Position numbers and translations under genes: made by a program. Below are positions 58,968 through 64,000 of a stretch of 64,000 nt of DNA, piece after piece. Source of the DNA: Carex sylvatica (Eukaryota > Streptophyta > Magnoliopsida > Poales > Cyperaceae); assembly GCA_964058845.1 (NCBI GenBank), contig CAXKVR010000006.1, positions 372,001-436,000 of the forward strand, read 5' to 3'. The notes beneath the pieces were generated by a model that saw only the letters and a program-made list of their open reading frames with translations, did not search any database and was not told the DNA's origin. Position 1 is the first letter of the stretch. Each line of letters begins with the position of its first letter.

Positions 58968-59279
58968 AAGCATCTTCAATTCAACAATTAAAATTAATTA
59001 CTAAAATGCGATTATAGAAATTTTAGGAATTAATCTACTGCATTGGTACAATTAAATTAAATTTCTTTCTATGTCTACATCAACGTATCTTTCTTTTTTA
59101 TTGGAGAAGAGAGCACTAAGAAAGATTTTGAGCCAATTAATTAGACAGCGTGTCATTAAACAAACGTTTTCTTATAAAGTAAATTTGTTAATTTAGCAAT
59201 TATAATACATCCCAGCAATTATGTTAGCAATTAACACATCAAATTAACAATCTTAAAACAATTACCGTTGTAGATGCTC
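58968..59279. mobile_element. Harbinger-like MITE (GAGCATCTCCAAC ends)
   Basis: Ends AAGCATCTTCAATTCAACA and GTTGTAGATGCTC; perfect 3-bp TSD TTA (58965-58967, 59280-59282). It begins only 7 bp after the TSD of the preceding hAT element. Confidence 0.75.
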
Positions 59280-59394
59280 TTACCACTTTGCTTCTTAAGG
59301 AATCCCTCCTATATTTTACTAACTGGGGGCAAACAAGCTATGAGATGGTCAGACTTCAGGGCTATCAACGAATTCTTCTTCACACATTCCTTTG

Positions 59395-59746
59395 CAGGAG
59401 CGGACTCAGAATTTTCGTCAAGAGAGGATAAAAAAAATATCAAATCGGATTTAAATCCATTAACTAATTAAGTACTCGATAAAAAAAATGCTTTAATTTA
59501 TACTTTCCAATACCCTGATTTGTAATTTCTGATTATCTAACCTATAATTTTAATTACCAATCATAATTCAAGAAATTTATTTTAATTTTAACTCTAAATT
59601 TAACCCGAATTACAAATCAAACATTCAGAGGAGGACAATTTTTTTTTCAGAGGGAAGCAAAATTAATTGAAACGTCTCGATCTCTACTAAAACTCAAAAT
59701 TCAGAAAAAACAGCTGTCCCTCCCTGACCAAGTGGATCCGCCCCAG
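59395..59746. mobile_element. hAT-type MITE (CAGGGGCGGA family), diverged
   Basis: Left CAGGAGCGGACTCAG, right GTGGATCCGCCCCAGT; flanks TTCCTTTG and about GCCCTTTG match at 6 of 8. The inside is AT-rich with no coding content. Confidence 0.65.
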
Positions 59747-59899
59747 TGCCCTTTGGTGAGGGAACAAAGGGCCTCTTTCAGTTGTTAAATAATATTTTTA
59801 TTTTTTACAATTTAAATTATCAAGCTTGCTGAAAATATGATATAATGTTTAATTGTTAATTTCACAATTTAATTATTATTCCACTTGTAGACGAAAGTG

Positions 59900-60020
59900 T
59901 TTCATGCAGACAGAACGATAGTATAATTGGATATCAAAAGGAAACTAAAATTGTGGCTATTTAAAGGTTGAGAATTCAAGTCCCTTTCACGACTTTGTAG
60001 CCTCTACGAAATTCTTTTTA
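59900..60020 (+). mobile_element. SINE remnant
   Basis: AGAATTCAAGTCCCTTTCAC (box B-like GTTCAAnTCC form), then ACTTTGTAGCCTCTACGAAA and an A-rich tail: the same 3' layout as 34066-34200. The upstream part GATAGTATAATTGG could be a decayed box A. Confidence 0.5.
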
Positions 60021-60370
60021 AAAAAGAAGAAGATGAAAGTACCCAGTATCACATATATAAATAGAAAATGTGAATGGCTAGAAACTTAAATTAAACATTG
60101 GTTGGGATTTACTCTGCTGGTTTAATATCTCTATTTCATATTTAAAAAATCATAAATACTGATGTGTCATTCACTAATTTGTATTTTAATTGTTTAGATA
60201 ATAACTTGCTTATTAGTTTAATAACTTGTTTTCAAATTTTACATAAACTTTTACAATTATAAGAAATGTTTTTCTTTTTAATATTGAAAATTAGGTTACC
60301 ATATCAGTAAAATTAAAATTATAGATAAAATTTATTAAATTGCAATTAATGTGAAAATCGTTGCTAGATG

Positions 60371-60657
60371 CAATGTTATTAAATGCGGTTTCTATACAGT
60401 ATGCGGAAGGTCACCGCACACCGCATATACAGTATGGAGCCGCATATGCGAAAATTTATACGGTCTTATATATATGGATTTTAAAATAAGAATTCATATA
60501 TATATAAACAAATATATATTTACGATAATATGTGGTAATATGCAGTATACGATATGTAGTATCATATAAATAAGTATGCAGTAATATGTGACTGAATATG
60601 TAATAATATTATTTGCGGCTGTGTATGCAGAACCGTTTAATACGCATATGCGGCCGC
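60371..60657. mobile_element. MITE-like element with ATGCGG motifs
   Basis: Left TATTAAATGCGGTTTC and right GAACCGTTTAATACGCATAT are imperfect inverted repeats, and GCATATGCGG-type motifs run through it. It resembles the ends of 24401-24904 (TTTAAATGCGGTTTT). No TSD. Confidence 0.55.
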
Positions 60658-60658
60658 T

Positions 60659-61607
60659 AGAGGTTGGATAACGGATACCTCGAGGTCGGGTTCAGGTAAA
60701 CCCGTGGCAGGTAATGGGTAGAACGGGTACGGATAGAACGGGTACTTGGATAAAACGGGCACGGGTAGACGGTTTTTTTTTTTTTTCAAAAACTCTACCC
60801 TACCTGTTTCATACCCGTACTCGTCTCGGGTTCATGGGTACGGGGGCCGGGCGGTCCGATCCAGGCCATTTTTTTTCTTCTTCTGTTTTTTATGTTTTTT
60901 TTATAGTGTCGTACGAATATTATTACGTGTTTATAATTCGACTTTTAAAATATGAATAGTTCAAGTGTATATATATATATATACATAAAATTATCAAGTC
61001 ACATCTTTATAATTCCTAAATAAATAAAATTTGTAACTTATATATAAAAATTATTCGTGCGAAAATTTGTATATTTATTCGGCTAACAAATCTATTTTTT
61101 TATTTCTTTACACGAGTCATTTTATTTTAGTTTCAAATTCTCATTCTAATTATATAGTTTCATAATTTAATTATACCTCGAAATTTTTAATTTACATTTC
61201 AAATTGATAATATATTTTCTAAACGTTCATTTTAAATTTTAAATTGATAATATATTTTCTAAACGTTAATTTATTTTTAATAGGTTAAATAAAATATAAA
61301 TAAAAAATATCTTAAATCAATTACTTTAAAACAATAAAATAAAAAATTATTAAATCAATTACTTTAAAAATAATTATGAATTATTTTTAAACAATAGATT
61401 AAAAAATAAAAATTATCCTCCTCTTTTATTCTGGGTTTGAGACCGGCTATGTAAAATAACATAGGCGGAGTTCTAACTTTTTTTTTTGTTAGTAATTCTT
61501 CTTTACAATGAATAATTTAAAAACTAATTGAAATGTTTAGAAATTATAATTTAAAAAATAACTATAAAGATTAAAAGAAGTTAAAAATTTATACCGACAC
61601 TATCTAT
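60659..61607. mobile_element. Terminal region of a decayed hAT transposon with ACGGGTACGG repeats
   Basis: Starts TAGAGGTTGGATAACGG, like the TAGAGGTTTGCAAA end (minus strand) of the element at 23649-24209, followed by about 200 bp dense in GGGTACGG / ACCCGTAC motifs in both orientations (60680-60860). The rest to 61607 is AT-rich non-coding DNA leading to the transposase stop codon. On the minus strand this is the expected 3' end of an autonomous element. Confidence 0.6.
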
Positions 61608-61919
61608 TTAGAAGTTTGGATTCATATACCATTGTTCGCTCTCTTCCGCACCATATGAATTCGAATTAGCCCCGGGCCACGGCTCGGTACCGCTTTCTTC
61701 AGTGTCAACTTCGGATGATGATTCTTGTTGATCTCGATGTTGATTGCGCTCATCAGCATCAATCCAATCTTTCAAGCACACAAGTCTCTCAAAAACATGT
61801 GCACCCAACTTACTGCGTTTGTCGGACAGGATCATATTCGCCGAACTAAAGCAACTTTCGGAAGGGACAGTTGACACGGGTACGGCAAATACGTCGCCGA
61901 ACAAAAATAAATCTAACAT
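61608..61919 (-). pseudogene. hAT transposase C-terminal fragment (dimerisation domain)
   Basis: Translating the minus strand gives DVFAVPVSTVPSESCFSSAN followed by KRSKLGAHVFERLVCLKDW, the C-terminal hAT dimerisation motif of RICESLEEPER-like BED-zinc-finger transposases, then an acidic tail rich in Glu and Ser. Nothing upstream of DVFAVP matches a transposase: the first nine codons (MLDLFLFGD region) coincide with the repeat unit of the adjoining tandem array, so the coding sequence is cut at the array boundary. The zinc finger and catalytic core are missing from the window. Non-functional as seen. Confidence 0.85.
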
Positions 61920-61924
61920 ATTTT

Positions 61925-64000
61925 TCTAACCTATTAAAAATAAATCCGAATTTGAAAAATAAAATCTAGCCTATTCAAAACAAATCTAATTGCTTCACAT
62001 ATTCACAAATATAAATCTAACATCTTTTTCTAACATATTAAAAATAAATCCGAATTTGAAAAATAAAATCTAACCTATTCAAAACAAATCTAATTTTTTC
62101 ACATATTCACAAATATAAATCTAACATCTTTTTCTAACCTATTAAAAATAAATCTGAATTTCAAAAATAAAATATAATATATTCAAAACAAATCTAATTA
62201 CTTCACATATTCACAAATATAAATCTAACATCTTTTTTCTAACCTATTAAAAATAAATTAGAATTTGAAAAATAAAATCTAACTTACTCAAAACAAATCT
62301 AATTACTTCGCATATTCACAAAAATAAATCTAACATATTTTTCTAACATATTAAAATTAAATCCGATGTCAAAAATAAAATCTAATCTATTCCAAACAAA
62401 TGTAATTACTCCACATATTCACAAAAATAAATCTAACATATTTTTTTAACCTATTAAAAATAAATCCAAATTTTAAAAATAAAATCTAACATATTCAAAA
62501 CAAATCTAATTACTTCACATATTCACAAAAATAAATCTAACATCTTTTTCTAACCTATTAAAATTAAATCCGAATTTCAAAAATAAAATCTAACCTATTC
62601 AAGACAAATCTAATTAGTTCACATATTCACAAAAATAAATCTAACATATTTTTTTAACCTATTAAAAATAAATCCGAATTTCAAAAATAAAATCTAACAT
62701 ATTCAAAACAAATCTAATTACTTCACATATTCACAAAAATAAATCTAACATCTTTTTTCTAACCTATTAAAAATAAATCCGAATTTCAAAAATAAAATCT
62801 AACCTATTCAAGACAAATCTAATTACGTCACATATTCAAAAAAATAAATCTAACATATTTGTTTAACCTATTAAAAATAAATCTAAATTTCAAAAATAAA
62901 ATATAACCTATTCAAAACAAATCTAATTACTTCACATATTCACAAATATAAATCTAACATCTTTTTCTAACCTATTAAAAATAAATCCGAATTTCAAAAA
63001 TAAAATCTAACCTGTTCAAAACAAATCTAATTACTTCACATATTCACAAATATAAATCTAACATTTTTTTCTAACCTATTAAAAATAAATCCGAATTTGA
63101 AAAATAAAATCTAACTTATTCAAAACAAATCTAATTACTTCACATATTAACAAAAATAAATCTAACATCTTTTTCTAACCTATTAAAAATAAATCCGAAT
63201 TGGAAAAATAAAATCTAATCTATTCAAAATAAATCTAATTACTTCACATATTCACAAAAATAAATCTAACATATTTTTCTAACCTATTAAAAATAAATCC
63301 GAATTTCAAAAATAAAATCTAATCTATTCAAAACAAATCTAATTACTTCACATATTCACAAAAATAAATCTAACATATTTTTCTAACCTATTAAAATTAA
63401 ATCCGAATTTCAAAAATAAAATCTAACATATTCAAGACAAATCTAATTACTTCACATATTCACAAAAATAAATCTAACATATTTTTTTAACCTATTAAAA
63501 ATAAATCCGAATTTCAAAAATAAAATCTAACATATTCAAAACAAATCTAATTACTTCACATATTCACAAAAATAAATCTAACATCTTTTTTCTAACCTAT
63601 TAAAAATAAATCCGAATTTCAAAAATAAAATCTAACCTATTCAAGACAAATCTAATTACTTCACATATTCAAAAAAATAAATCTAACATATTTGTTTAGC
63701 CTATTAAAAATAAATCTAAATTTCAAAAATAAAATCTAACTTATTCAAAACAAATCTAATTACTTCACATATTCACAAATATAAATCTAACATCTTTTTC
63801 TAACCTATTAAAAATAAATCCGAATTTCAAAAATAAAATCTAACCTGTTCAAAACAAATCTAATTACTTCACATATTCACAAATATAAATCTAACATTTT
63901 TTTCTAACCTATTAAAAATAAATCCGAATTTGAAAAATAAAATCTAACTTATTCAAAACAAATCTAATTACTTCACATATTAACAAAAATAAATATAACA
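61925..64000. repeat. Tandem array of a 104-bp AT-rich unit with 833-bp higher-order period
   Basis: About 20 head-to-tail units, each with CTAACCTATTAAAAATAAAT, CCGAATTT(C/G)AAAAATAAAAT, ACAAATCTAATTACTTCACA and TATTCACAAA(A/T)ATAAATC. Variant markers recur 833 bp (8 units) apart: CATATTTGTTTA at 62855 and 63688, CCTGTTCAAAAC at 63011 and 63844, TATTAACAAAA at 63145 and 63978, TATTAAAATTAAATCC at 62556 and 63389. The array runs off the window end. No coding capacity. Confidence 0.92.

Noticed and set aside
61925..64000. CRISPR-like appearance of the regular array
   Set aside because: Units are contiguous 104-bp direct repeats with no unique spacers, in a plant nuclear context; it is a tandem satellite.

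Overview
This 64-kb window is nuclear DNA from a flowering plant. The evidence is GT-AG introns, plant gene families (an IRX9H-type GT43 xylan enzyme, an RF298/RF4-type RING E3, a U-box-like ARM protein), a cytosolic tRNA-Ser, and a very AT-rich intergenic space full of small DNA transposons. I cannot name the species.

Layout. 1-6.6 kb: no gene; a 1.38-kb non-autonomous hAT element (2328-3707, perfect 8-bp target-site duplication, TSD) holds a nested foldback element bounded by (TA)n runs. 6.6-12.0 kb, minus strand: a nine-exon gene for an EEF2KMT/FAM86-type protein-lysine methyltransferase, rebuilt here exon by exon (340 aa); it has one GC-AG intron and tandem partial copies of its first exon. 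12-19 kb: transposon-rich, with a cluster of adjacent and nested Mutator-like MITEs at 15.8-17.0 kb. 19.1-22.4 kb: RF298-like E3 ligase (852 aa, two coding exons). 23.6-24.9 kb: two hAT elements, one with a nested insert. 25.3-25.8 kb, minus: a small conserved-looking tail-anchored plant protein. 27.9-28.9 kb: an intronless ARM-repeat protein. 29-51 kb: no convincing gene, but at least fifteen miniature elements, many with exact 8- or 9-bp TSDs and several nested, plus tRNA-derived SINE remnants. 51.3-54.4 kb: IRX9H-like GT43 glycosyltransferase (469 aa, three coding exons and a 5'-UTR intron). 56.6 kb: tRNA-Ser(CGA). 57.6-58.1 kb: two overlapping unexplained ORFs. 58.4-60.0 kb: more hAT, Harbinger and SINE remnants. 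60.7-64.0 kb: a decayed hAT transposon whose surviving transposase C-terminus abuts about 2 kb of 104-bp tandem repeat carrying an 833-bp higher-order period.

The genes are independent single-copy-type housekeeping or cell-wall genes, not a cluster or operon: EEF2KMT would methylate elongation factor 2, RF298-like and ARM proteins belong to the ubiquitin system, and IRX9H acts in xylan backbone synthesis in the Golgi. I see no defence island, CRISPR array or bacterial-type system. The notable content is the transposon archaeology: element boundaries and insertion order can be read directly from TSDs, and several families recur across the window and so support each other. All homology calls come from recognising motifs by eye; no search was run.
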